In this document: piece by piece, positions 1-6,332 of the stretch
Numbering within the stretch: position 1 is the stretch's first letter
Layout: each line of letters starts with the position of its first letter
Origin: Bordetella parapertussis
GTDB taxonomy: Bacteria; Pseudomonadota; Gammaproteobacteria; Burkholderiales; Burkholderiaceae_A
Direction: 5' to 3'
Length of the DNA: 6,384 bases
NCBI GenBank assembly: GCA_945901825.1
Contig: CAMDMC010000052.1
Location: forward strand, 1 to 6,384
Notes under the pieces: generated by a model
Seen by the model: the letters and a program-made list of their open reading frames with translations, nothing else
Database searches by the model: none
Told to the model about the DNA's origin: nothing
Position numbers and translations under genes: made by a program

Positions 1-623
1 CTTGAGAAGCTGCGGGCCCTTTCACCTAAAAGCCCAATATGGGGCATAGCGCCAAACCGCTGCGACAGGAAGTTAAGAATGTCCACAGCGTCGGCGGGAT
101 GCTCGCCCTGCGGTATGGGGTTGGCCTCGAAGAGGCCTTCAATAATAGACACCAGCTCACTTGCATTCGAAGCATCCACCACGCGGCTTGCATCAACACC
201 TGCGGGCAGTTGGCCGCTTAGGTGCGACTCGGGCAGGTAAAGCAGATGGTCCACGGTAAGGCTGCGGCCGGGGTGGCTGTTATTAAAAGCGCGGCGCAGG
301 CCGTTCAAATTACGGCTGACTTGGGTCGTGACCGACTTGGGCTTGGGCTCGTTACGGTAGTGCACCATCAGGTCGTTACGCACCACGGTTACGGCGGCAT
401 CTTTTTGCTCAATGGCCAAAAGCCTGCCGTGGCGGTTCATCACAATGAAATCAATTTCGCCATACACGGGGTTGGCCTGGTCAATACGCGCCCAGTGAAT
501 GCCATGAAACACGGTGTACTCCGCCGACAGGGCAATGGCAAGCTTGTTCAGCGTGGCGTGCTCGCTGTCGGGCCAGGGGCCTTGGTTGCGCTCGGCAACG
601 TCGTCGGGGATGAGGCGGGCCAT
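1..623 (-). CDS. NERD-domain (nuclease-related) protein, N-terminal part, cut by window edge
   Basis: Reading the reverse strand from the ATG at 621-623 gives 207 intact codons and two extra bases before the window ends, so the C-terminal part is missing. The protein opens MARLIPDDVAERNQGPWP. Residues about 21-130 match the NERD fold: GEIDFIV at 55-61 (E56, D58), then G66-R-L-L-A-I-E-Q-K at 66-74. This gives the D58...E72-x-K74 arrangement typical of the restriction-endonuclease-like active site. Residues about 180-207 (ILNFLSQRF...GLLGERARSFS) resemble the linker that precedes a UvrD-type helicase or P-loop ATPase module in longer NERD proteins, so a fused ATPase/helicase domain beyond the edge is likely but not seen. 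An in-frame TAA lies a few codons upstream, and the only good start in between is this ATG. A weak Shine-Dalgarno candidate (GAAAGG) sits about 12 nt upstream. Known NERD-helicase functions are poorly defined; DNA processing or defence is inference. Confidence 0.85.
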   Translation of the reverse strand, partial: MARLIPDDVAERNQGPWPDSEHATLNKLAIALSAEYTVFHGIHWARIDQANPVYGEIDFIVMNRHGRLLAIEQKDAAVTVVRNDLMVHYRNEPKPKSVTTQVSRNLNGLRRAFNNSHPGRSLTVDHLLYLPESHLSGQLPAGVDASRVVDASNASELVSIIEGLFEANPIPQGEHPADAVDILNFLSQRFGAMPHIGLLGERARSFS

Positions 624-781
624 GGGAGTGGCAAGCCTTTCGGGTTTGGTTAGCGTGGGTTAAGTGTAACCAATGAGCCTATCTTAAAGAAGGATCAGTT
701 TTTGACCCATGTGAATCGTTGTTCACACGGTGTCCCTAACGGGACCATTGACATATGTTCGCCTGCGGGCTTTAGTATAGA
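624..781 (-). other. spacer between tRNA-Asn and the NERD gene
   Basis: These 158 nt contain no credible gene. They carry two hairpins (listed separately) and, nearer the NERD start, AT-richer sequence that could hold its promoter. The hexamers there (TAAGAT, TACACT on the minus strand) have no convincing -35 partner. A second TATACT-like hexamer lies at 774-779, just after the tRNA, but its -35 would fall inside the tRNA gene, so I do not call it. Confidence 0.5.
707..745 (-). other. two adjacent hairpins downstream of tRNA-Asn
   Basis: On the minus strand, downstream of the tRNA, two stem-loops occur back to back. The first pairs GTCCC with GGGAC (732-736 with 741-745) around a 4-nt loop. 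The second is a 9-bp stem with one G-T pair, CCGTGTGAA with TTCACATGG (722-730 with 707-715), around a 6-nt loop. Neither is followed directly by a T-run, so a standard intrinsic terminator is not shown. They may mark the 3' end or processing of the tRNA transcript, or protect the leader of the NERD gene. Confidence 0.4.
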
Positions 782-857
782 TGGCTCCCCGACCTGGGCT
801 CGAACCAGGGACCTGCGGATTAACAGTCCGTCGCTCTACCGACTGAGCTATCAGGGA
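782..857 (-). tRNA. tRNA-Asn (anticodon GTT)
   Basis: The reverse strand folds as a complete 76-nt tRNA. The acceptor stem is TCCCTGA with TCGGGGA (one T-G pair), followed by discriminator G and an encoded CCA. The D arm is GCTC...GAGC with the AGTCGGTAGA loop. The anticodon arm is CGGACTGTTAATCCG with anticodon GTT in the loop. The T arm is CCTGG-TTCGAGC-CCAGG. GTT reads AAC and AAU codons, and the D-loop and anticodon-arm sequence closely resemble proteobacterial tRNA-Asn. The gene begins 19 nt after the stop codon of the EamA transporter on the same strand. It could be transcribed by read-through or from the small promoter candidate that overlaps the end of that gene. Confidence 0.97.
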
Positions 858-869
858 ACTAACGACAGA

Positions 870-898
870 AGTATAACTAAGTTCTGCCCAAGTCAGAA
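870..898 (-). promoter_or_regulatory. candidate promoter for tRNA-Asn, overlapping the EamA gene end
   Basis: On the minus strand TATACT (870-875) matches the sigma70 -10 consensus at five of six positions and sits 12 nt before the mature tRNA 5' end, which fits a short 5' leader. With a 17-nt spacer the -35 would be TTCTGA (893-898), which matches only three of six. The -10 is good and the -35 weak. Most of the element lies inside the final codons of the upstream transporter gene. Confidence 0.4.
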
Positions 899-1824
899 AA
901 CCGGCCCCACTGAAAAACAACGATGCCCCCCAGAATCAGAGCGAAGGCAAGCATGTGGTAAGGCTCAGGGGTTTCATTTAAGAAGACCATGGAAAGCACA
1001 GCGGTTATTAAAGGCGTGGTGTTCACCACAACGCCCGCAAAGGCAGGGCCTACCCGTTCAACAGCAAGGCCCCAGGCACGAAAGGCAACGATGCCCGGAA
1101 AGATAGCAACATAAAGGGCGGCCAGGGCCAAGGATGGGCCCCATTGAATGAGCTCAAGGACAGGCTCTTGAAGCCAGGCCCATTCAAGCAGCGCAAACAC
1201 AAAAGAGCAGGCCACCCCAAAGGCAATTTGAACAAACAAGAAATGAATCCAGTGATCTTTTAAGGACTGTGGGTCAGGATGCGCCCCTGGCCGAACCAAG
1301 AGCCAGCTGTACAAGGCCCAGGTAAAAGACGCAAGGACCATAAGAAGGTCGCCCGCCACAAGGTTCATGCTAAAAAGCGCAACAAGATCCCCACGGCTTA
1401 CAACCACCACCACCCCAAGAATGGAGAGCCCCACGCCAAGCGCGGCCTTAAGACGCACGGTGACACCAAAAAAGAAGAAGCCTACCAAGAGCATAAAAAC
1501 CGGAATGGACGAGGCAACCAGCGTCACATTAATTGGGCTTGATGTCACCAAGGCCATGTACTGCAGTGCGTTGTAGCAGCCAATACCAAAGAAGCCAAGT
1601 GCCAGGTAGCGCCGCCACAAAGGCATGAAGACCGAGGTCTTGAAGAAAAGGCTGTAACTAAAGGGCAGAAGCAGCAGCAAGGCAATTGCCCAGCGAAGAA
1701 AATTCAATGTAAGAGGTGGAATAACGCCCACCATAAGCCGACCCACAATGGCATTGCCCGCCCAGAAAAGCGGAGGAAGCATCAGCAAAAAAATAGTTAC
1801 AAAAGTCTTATTAAAGGGGCGCAT
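877..1824 (-). CDS. EamA/DMT-superfamily transporter
   Basis: A 315-residue inner-membrane protein of the usual length for the drug/metabolite transporter superfamily. About ten hydrophobic segments are visible, near residues 8-25, 34-56, 73-93, 99-121, 128-146, 155-176, 195-215, 230-253, 262-282 and 289-307. This is the 5+5 internal duplication of two EamA domains. Family-typical stretches include FWAGNAIVGR (20-29), SSPINVTLVASSIPVF (95-110) in the first half, and NTTPLITAVLSMVFLNE (268-284) in the second. Members export amino acids, metabolites or drugs; the substrate cannot be read from sequence. It starts at the ATG at 1822-1824, with no recognisable Shine-Dalgarno in front; the next in-frame ATG (residue 15) has none either and would truncate the first helix. 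It is separated by 201 nt from the upstream operon and so probably has its own promoter. A perfect palindrome 64 nt upstream is a candidate operator. tRNA-Asn follows directly. Confidence 0.93.
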   Translation of the reverse strand: MRPFNKTFVTIFLLMLPPLFWAGNAIVGRLMVGVIPPLTLNFLRWAIALLLLLPFSYSLFFKTSVFMPLWRRYLALGFFGIGCYNALQYMALVTSSPINVTLVASSIPVFMLLVGFFFFGVTVRLKAALGVGLSILGVVVVVSRGDLVALFSMNLVAGDLLMVLASFTWALYSWLLVRPGAHPDPQSLKDHWIHFLFVQIAFGVACSFVFALLEWAWLQEPVLELIQWGPSLALAALYVAIFPGIVAFRAWGLAVERVGPAFAGVVVNTTPLITAVLSMVFLNETPEPYHMLAFALILGGIVVFQWGRFSDLGRT

Positions 1825-1887
1825 TCAGCAGAAAAAAAATAGCAAAGTCAAATGAAAAAAGAGGGTCGCATTCAAGACTGCCACGCA

Positions 1888-1906
1888 CTGGTTAAAATTT
1901 AACCAG
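1888..1906. promoter_or_regulatory. perfect 19-nt palindrome, candidate operator for the EamA gene
   Basis: The sequence is CTGGTTAAA-A-TTTAACCAG, two perfectly complementary 9-base arms around one central base. It lies 64 nt before the EamA start codon. Its length and symmetry suit a dimeric helix-turn-helix regulator, and the TTAAAATTTAA core is AT-rich enough to overlap a promoter. No regulator gene is in the window to assign to it. As RNA it would fold into a hairpin with almost no loop, which argues for a DNA-binding site. Confidence 0.5.
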
Positions 1907-1955
1907 ACCAGCTCAAGGCCCATGTTACGGGGAAATTTCAGTCACATACCCAAGG

Positions 1956-1977
1956 TTATCCACAGTTCCGTGGATAA
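1956..1977. promoter_or_regulatory. inverted pair of DnaA-box-like 9-mers
   Basis: TTATCCACA on the plus strand (1956-1964) is identical to the high-affinity E. coli DnaA box. CGTGGATAA (1969-1977) is TTATCCACG on the minus strand, one mismatch from the box. The two face each other four bases apart, forming a dyad with 9-bp arms (GTTATCCAC / GTGGATAAC, 1955-1963 and 1970-1978). No oriC genes or AT-rich 13-mer array are nearby, so this is more likely a DnaA-binding regulatory or titration site, or a plain hairpin, than an origin. No T-run follows on either strand, which argues against an intrinsic terminator. Confidence 0.5.
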
Positions 1978-2025
1978 CTCTGTAAGCCCAATAGGACAGT
2001 TAAGACGACTAAAAAACAAAAGATG

Positions 2026-2247
2026 CTAGTGACCACTTTTCCCGCGGGCCAGCATGTGCTTCAGAATGCAATAAAGAACAAAAGACAGGGCGTACCAAAA
2101 TAAAAATAAGCCTGGCCAAATGCCTTCAACAAAAAACTCGCCCACCGTGGCAACGAGGCTTGACTCAACAAGCGCCAACAGGGCCACGCCCGTAAGCGAA
2201 AGGCGGGTAAAGAAGCTTAGGTCAAGGCTTTGAAGAAGCTTCTTCAT
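2026..2247 (-). CDS. small two-helix membrane protein, last gene of the ABC/DUF3299 operon
   Basis: A 73-residue protein starting MKKLLQSLDLSFF. I do not recognise its family. Two hydrophobic segments are visible: about 16-36, with a glutamate (E28) in the middle of the helix, and about 43-65 (IWPGLFLFWYALSFVLYCILK). Lysines and arginines cluster at both ends (K2, K3; K63-H64...R68-G-K70), and the short linker GEFFVEG is acidic. By the positive-inside rule this is a hairpin with both ends in the cytoplasm. The ATG at 2247 lies inside the DUF3299 gene, so the two overlap by 26 nt with no clear ribosome site, suggesting translational coupling. The overlap and shared strand indicate it belongs with the transporter, perhaps as a small accessory subunit; that is inference. 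The reading frame is short but the charge and helix pattern is protein-like. Confidence 0.7.
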   Translation of the reverse strand: MKKLLQSLDLSFFTRLSLTGVALLALVESSLVATVGEFFVEGIWPGLFLFWYALSFVLYCILKHMLARGKSGH

Positions 2248-2788
2248 AAGGACGAATAGTCGTTGCGCGCAGGCTGTAGCCGGTCACCCCTTGGCTGGTT
2301 GTAGACCTTACCCCCAAAAGCTCACCTTCTACCCAGATGGTCTCCATGCTCTCGGGCATGCGACTCACCTTGCTGTTGGCCTCGGGCTGCACCAAGATAA
2401 TTTGGTTCGCAGGAGGCGGAGGCGAATGAATGCATGCGCCAAAATAGGGCACCAACAGAAACTCTCGGCGCTTGTCGCGGCTTGCGTCAAGTGGCACCAC
2501 GTAGCCCGGAATACGAATACGCTGGTTCAGGTGCTTGGTAACAATGGGTGCGGCATCCCATTTTTTTCTAAGCTTCTCCATGGCCTTATTTGCGGCTTCA
2601 GTGCCGTCTTGCAAGAAGCCAAGGCGGCCCAGAACAGCCATCTCGGCCTGCACCTCTTTTACCCAGGTCTCTTCAATAAGGTCGTCCCAGGTAATTTCAC
2701 GAACAGCAGAGGCACTGGCCGATAGGGCCGCCGCCATAAAAAGAGCCGCCAGACAAAGCCTAATGAACTTGTGCAGGGTTGAGACCAT
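2222..2788 (-). CDS. DUF3299 family secreted protein
   Basis: A 188-residue protein with a clear Sec signal peptide: K7 and R10, a hydrophobic core at 11-22, and a signal peptidase I site ASA at 26-28 before VREITW. The mature domain carries the DUF3299 hallmarks: IRIPGYVVPLD at 91-101 and FLLVPYFGACIHSPPPPANQ at 110-129. C119 and H121 in that motif are candidate metal or thiol ligands. The WVEGEL strand follows at 152-157. It is predicted to be periplasmic, and there is no lipobox cysteine. Family function is unknown. Members are often encoded with LolD/MacB-like ABC pairs, and in P. aeruginosa the equivalent gene (PA4066, from memory) lies in a zinc-limitation-induced cluster, so a periplasmic partner of the permease is likely. 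The ATG at 2786-2788 overlaps the end of the permease gene by 29 nt in another frame, with no strong ribosome site, consistent with coupling. Confidence 0.9.
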   Translation of the reverse strand: MVSTLHKFIRLCLAALFMAAALSASASAVREITWDDLIEETWVKEVQAEMAVLGRLGFLQDGTEAANKAMEKLRKKWDAAPIVTKHLNQRIRIPGYVVPLDASRDKRREFLLVPYFGACIHSPPPPANQIILVQPEANSKVSRMPESMETIWVEGELLGVRSTTSQGVTGYSLRATTIRPYEEASSKP

Positions 2789-4043
2789 CTGCTAACGATA
2801 ACCGATAGGCGCGCAAGGCTGGAATAAAGGCCGCAACGAAAACCCCCAAGAGCAAGCCCGCCAGCATCATAAGGCCCTGCGCACTGGGCAGGCCCAGGCT
2901 AACCGAAAGGCCAAAGCTTTCACGCAGCCATGCAGAGGCTAGAAAAAGCCCCCCCTGCTGAAGAGCAAAGCCCAGAAGAAGGCCGGCCAGCCCAAGCACA
3001 ATGGCCTCAAGATAAAGCAGACCAAAGACCGCAGAGGGCGAGGCGCCAAGGGCTCGAAGAATTGAGAGCTCACGACGTCGTGCCCCCAAGGCCACCAGCA
3101 TAACCGCCACAACCGACAACATGCCTGTGGTGGCCACCGCAAAGCCAATAATAAGCAAGGTATCTTCCACCAGCGAAAGCGAGCGCCAGAGGTCGTCCAG
3201 GGCCACGCCGGGCAGCACCGCTGTTAAAGGGGCACCGGGCAACTGCTCAATGGCTCTACGGGCTGAAAACACCTGAGCCCTGCTGTGAAGACCCACAAGC
3301 ACTGCTGTGTATTCCCTAGGTTGAAGGTCTTTGAATGAGGGCTTCTGCCCTGCACCTGAAAACGACCCAAGCCGAAGTCCCTGAAACTCGCCAACACCCC
3401 AGCCATGATGCAGGGCCTCGTAGCTTGAAACCGAGACCAAGACCGCGCGATCAACCGACCCACCGGTGGGTTGAAGAATGCCAACAAGGGTGAAGGGGGC
3501 GTCGTCGTGGCTTTTATCAAGCGCCTGGCCAGACCCATGGGTGACCACCAGGGCGTCGCCCAGCTTGTGATTCAGGCGCCGGGCAACCTCGGCCCCCAGC
3601 ACAACCTGGTAAAGACTATTGGAGTCAAAGGCCTGCCCTTCTTTGAAGCCTAAGGCCTGACCATGCACTTGAAACCGTTGAAAGAATTCCGCCTCGGTGC
3701 CCCAGACGGGAAAGCCCTGGTAGCTATCGCCAAGCTGAATAGGCACGGCCCAGTTCACCAAGGGCAGTTCCCGTAGCTCGGGCAAAACCTTTGCCGACAT
3801 ATTGGCTGTGGGTCGGCCCAACTGAAAAACGCTGTAAAGAAGTATTTCGGTGGCGCTGCCCCGAGGACCCACAATAAGGTCAACCCCAGACACCGCCTGG
3901 GAAAAGCTTTGTCGTGAATCGGTACGTAGCTGCTGCACCGTTAGAACTAAGGCGCAGGCAAGCCCCAACGATGCAACCACAAGCCCAACTGCAAGCCGAC
4001 GCGACCAGGCACTTAATAAGGCAAGCTTGAACCAGACGCTCAT
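2760..4043 (-). CDS. ABC transporter permease, MacB/FtsX type
   Basis: A 427-residue inner-membrane permease with four-helix MacB/LolC-like topology. TM1 is near residues 17-37. A large extracytoplasmic domain spans about 38-290 (MacB-type periplasmic core, with VDLIVGPRGS at 54-63). TM2-4 lie near 295-320, 341-363 and 389-411 and form the FtsX domain. The cytoplasmic loop ARRRELSILRALGAS (321-335) after TM2 is the usual coupling contact with the ATPase. Such transporters are mechanotransmitters that act on periplasmic substrates rather than moving solutes through a channel. I chose the ATG at 4041-4043 (MSVWFKLALLSAW), the family-like start. The frame is open to a TTG at 4121, but that would add 26 residues and overlap the ATPase gene by 47 nt. 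With the ATG, the gap to the ATPase is 31 nt. The substrate is unknown; by analogy to PA4065 it may concern metal homeostasis, which is inference. Confidence 0.93.
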   Translation of the reverse strand: MSVWFKLALLSAWSRRLAVGLVVASLGLACALVLTVQQLRTDSRQSFSQAVSGVDLIVGPRGSATEILLYSVFQLGRPTANMSAKVLPELRELPLVNWAVPIQLGDSYQGFPVWGTEAEFFQRFQVHGQALGFKEGQAFDSNSLYQVVLGAEVARRLNHKLGDALVVTHGSGQALDKSHDDAPFTLVGILQPTGGSVDRAVLVSVSSYEALHHGWGVGEFQGLRLGSFSGAGQKPSFKDLQPREYTAVLVGLHSRAQVFSARRAIEQLPGAPLTAVLPGVALDDLWRSLSLVEDTLLIIGFAVATTGMLSVVAVMLVALGARRRELSILRALGASPSAVFGLLYLEAIVLGLAGLLLGFALQQGGLFLASAWLRESFGLSVSLGLPSAQGLMMLAGLLLGVFVAAFIPALRAYRLSLADGLNPAQVH

Positions 4044-4074
4044 TGATACTGATACCCGCCCGTGGTCACCCTGT

Positions 4075-4818
4075 TCATTCAGAAGCCACAGCAGACCGGC
4101 CCAGAACAAGATGCTGGTCAAACCGCTCGGCCAGGCGTTGGTCGTGGCTCACGACCACAAGGCTCGCGCCAGCCTGCCCGCCCACGGAGGCAAGCAGTTC
4201 AAGAAAGCGGTCTCGATGCAGGTCGTCAAGGGCAGAGGTGGGCTCATCGGCAAGAACAAGCAAGGGCTGGCCCATAAAGGCCCTGGCAGCCGCAACACGT
4301 TGTTGCTGACCCACCGAGAGCTGATGCGAGGCAAGGCCCCAGAGCTGCGGGGCAACGCCCAGCTGCTCAAGCAGGCTGTGAGCCTGGTTTAAGGCAGAGC
4401 CATGCAGACGACAGGCATCTTGGTTGCGACGGTCGAAAAGTCGCGCAGGCATAAGTACGTTGTCGAGGGCCGACATAAACCCCAGTAAATTGAACTGCTG
4501 AAAAAGAATGCCCATGGACTCCCCGCGAATGCGGTCGCGCGAGGTTGCGGCAAGGGCCGAGAAATCGTGGCCAAGCACCTGGCATCGGCCCTTCTTAGCA
4601 ACCAGCACGCCACAGAGCACCGAGAGCAGCGAAGTTTTACCGCTTCCACTTGAACCCGAGATGAAAAGGGACTGCCCTTTTTCGAGCCTTAGGCCTGCAA
4701 GGGCAAAGAGCGGGTCTTGGCCGGGCCAGCCGACATGCAGGTCTTCAAGATCAAGCGCGGGCGTCAATGTCAAACTCGCCTTAAGCCCCTTCGCGAAGCA
4801 CGAGCGTGTGACGCCCAA
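4075..4818 (-). CDS. ABC transporter ATP-binding protein, LolD/MacB-like
   Basis: A cytoplasmic ATPase of up to 247 residues that would power the following permease. All motifs are intact: Walker A GSSGSGKT at 55-62, Q-loop Q107 in ILFQQFNLL, signature LSVGQQQR at 167-174, Walker B LLVLADE at 186-192 with catalytic E192, D-loop SALD at 195-198 and switch H225 (VVVSHD). The FNLL after the Q-loop is typical of the LolD/MacB branch (COG1136). No ATG is available before the conserved fold. The longest frame begins with TTG at 4818, 11 nt after the dehydrogenase stop codon. TTG codons at 4773 or 4767 (residues 16 and 18) are better placed behind the purine-rich AAGGCGAG and give a family-like N-terminus, so the true protein may be 230-232 residues. 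Being directly downstream of the dehydrogenase, it is probably co-transcribed with it. Confidence 0.93.
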   Translation of the reverse strand: MGVTRSCFAKGLKASLTLTPALDLEDLHVGWPGQDPLFALAGLRLEKGQSLFISGSSGSGKTSLLSVLCGVLVAKKGRCQVLGHDFSALAATSRDRIRGESMGILFQQFNLLGFMSALDNVLMPARLFDRRNQDACRLHGSALNQAHSLLEQLGVAPQLWGLASHQLSVGQQQRVAAARAFMGQPLLVLADEPTSALDDLHRDRFLELLASVGGQAGASLVVVSHDQRLAERFDQHLVLGRSAVASE

Positions 4819-4829
4819 GCCAATGGGGC

Positions 4830-6332
4830 TTAGACATCGTGACCGGACTTAAAGTTAAAGACTGCCCCATCTTTAATGCCACTGGGCCAACGACTGGTGA
4901 CGGTTTTAAGGCGTGTGTTGAAGCGAACGCCCTCCATACCATGAATGTGATGGTCGCCAAACAAAGAGCGCTTCCAGCCACCAAACGAGTGGTAGGCCAC
5001 CGGCACAGGAATGGGCACATTCACGCCCACCATGCCAATTTTCACCCGCCGCGTGAAGTCACGTGCGGTGTCACCATCACGAGTAAAAATAGCCCCGCCA
5101 TTGCCATACTCATGGCTGTTAATAAGCTGCAGCGCCTCTTCATAACTGCCCGCCCGAAGGGTAACGAGAACCGGGCCAAAGATTTCTTCTTTATAAATGG
5201 ACATGTCGGGCGTAACACGATCGAAGAGGCAGCCGCCTAGAAAATAGCCCTGCTCGTGGCCCGCCACCTTCACCGAACGGCCGTCAACAACCAGCCTGGC
5301 GCCCATCTTCTCGCCCTCTGAAATATAGCCAAGAATGCGATCGAGACTCTGGCGACTAACAATTGGGCCCATGTCGGACTTGGGGTCGGTGCACGGAGCA
5401 ACCTTTAGCGCCTGAATACGTGGCGTAAGCCGCTCAATGAGACGGTCTGCCGTGTCGTCGCCCACAGGCACTGCCACAGAAATGGCCATGCAACGCTCAC
5501 CTGCAGAACCATAGGCCGACCCAATGAGTGCATCGGTGACCTGATCCATGTCGGCATCGGGCATAACAACAAGATGGTTCTTCGCACCACAAAGAGCCTG
5601 AACGCGTTTTCCCGATGCGGTGCCGCGCGAATAAATGTAGTGGCCAATGGCTGTGGAGCCTACAAAGCTAATGGCCTGAACCTCGGGGTGATCGAGAAGC
5701 GCATCCACGGCCTCTTTGTCGCCATTGACCACATTAAAAACACCGGCCGGTAGACCGGCCTCGGCAAAGAGTTCGGCCAGTCGCATGGGCACACTTGGGT
5801 CGCGCTCTGAGGGTTTTAGAACGAATGTGTTTCCGCAGGCAATGGCCACGGGGTACATCCACATGGGCACCATGGCTGGGAAGTTAAATGGCGTAATGCC
5901 GGCGACAACCCCAAGGGGCTGACGCAGGCTGTGGGAATCAACAGCATTGGCAACCTGGTCGGAGAACTCGCCCTTCAGAAGGTGGGGAATGCCGCAGACG
6001 AACTCCACCACCTCCAGACCGCGGGCGACTTCGCCCTTGGCATCAGGAATGGTCTTTCCGTGCTCAGACGACAAAAGCTGGGCAAGCTCATCGATGTGTT
6101 TCATGATGAGTTCGCGAAACTTGAACATGATGGCGGCGCGCTTTGCAGGCGGTGTGTCGGCCCAGGCTGGAAACGCATGGGCAGCCCTTTGGACGGCATG
6201 GTCAATGTCAGAGGCCGAGGCTAGGGCAAGGCTGGCTGTTTTGGCGCCGAGCGCCGGGTTGTAGACGTCGGTGCTGCGGCTTGAACTTCCCGCCCAGTGC
6301 TTGTTATCGACCCAATGTTGGATTACCTTCAT
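4830..6332 (-). CDS. mmsA: CoA-acylating methylmalonate-semialdehyde dehydrogenase
   Basis: A complete 500-residue protein of normal length for the family. It oxidises (methyl)malonate semialdehyde with NAD+ and CoA to propionyl-CoA or acetyl-CoA plus CO2/bicarbonate, in valine, beta-alanine or inositol breakdown, in the cytosol. Visible signatures are [15 protein letters not shown] at 145-159, KPSERDPS at 173-180 (NAD binding), FVGSTAIG at 223-230, CGAKNH at 248-253, catalytic cysteine C281 in [18 protein letters not shown] at 382-388 and [17 protein letters not shown] at 438-454. The general-base glutamate of hydrolytic aldehyde dehydrogenases is absent before CGAKNH, as expected for this CoA-dependent group. 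The ATG at 6330-6332 is preceded by AGG about 10 nt upstream, a weak ribosome site. No mmsB or other valine-pathway gene is adjacent in this window; the neighbour is an ABC transporter 11 nt downstream, which is an unusual pairing. Confidence 0.96.
   Translation of the reverse strand: MKVIQHWVDNKHWAGSSSRSTDVYNPALGAKTASLALASASDIDHAVQRAAHAFPAWADTPPAKRAAIMFKFRELIMKHIDELAQLLSSEHGKTIPDAKGEVARGLEVVEFVCGIPHLLKGEFSDQVANAVDSHSLRQPLGVVAGITPFNFPAMVPMWMYPVAIACGNTFVLKPSERDPSVPMRLAELFAEAGLPAGVFNVVNGDKEAVDALLDHPEVQAISFVGSTAIGHYIYSRGTASGKRVQALCGAKNHLVVMPDADMDQVTDALIGSAYGSAGERCMAISVAVPVGDDTADRLIERLTPRIQALKVAPCTDPKSDMGPIVSRQSLDRILGYISEGEKMGARLVVDGRSVKVAGHEQGYFLGGCLFDRVTPDMSIYKEEIFGPVLVTLRAGSYEEALQLINSHEYGNGGAIFTRDGDTARDFTRRVKIGMVGVNVPIPVPVAYHSFGGWKRSLFGDHHIHGMEGVRFNTRLKTVTSRWPSGIKDGAVFNFKSGHDV

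Larger units (their letters stand above)
1825..2025. other. intergenic regulatory region between the ABC operon and the EamA gene
   Basis: These 201 nt hold no credible gene. From the operon side they contain a T-rich stretch just after the stop codon of the 73-residue gene (2001-2020 region, T-runs on the minus strand, with only a weak imperfect hairpin before it). Next come the inverted DnaA-box-like pair (1956-1977) and the perfect palindrome (1888-1906). Two T-runs lie on the minus strand close to the EamA start (1832-1839 and 1855-1860). A minus-strand TGCTATTTT (1836-1844) resembles an extended -10 that would start a transcript only a few bases before the ATG. No convincing intrinsic terminator for the upstream operon is visible. 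Confidence 0.6.

Noticed and set aside
222..653. 143-residue plus-strand open frame
   Set aside because: It is antisense to the NERD gene, whose reverse-strand protein has clear family motifs; the plus-strand translation shows none.
1955..1978. Intrinsic terminator for the ABC operon
   Set aside because: The stem is strong but no T-run follows on either strand, and the DnaA-box match explains the sequence better.
2291..2725. 144-residue plus-strand open frame
   Set aside because: Lies entirely antisense to the DUF3299 gene, with low-complexity arginine/alanine content and no recognisable domain.
4044..4121. 26-residue N-terminal extension of the permease from TTG at 4121
   Set aside because: It would overlap the ATPase gene by 47 nt, and the internal ATG gives the typical MacB-like N-terminus directly before TM1.
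3850..4392. 180-residue plus-strand open frame
   Set aside because: Antisense to the permease and ATPase genes, which carry full ABC motifs; the frame is a shadow of their codon bias.
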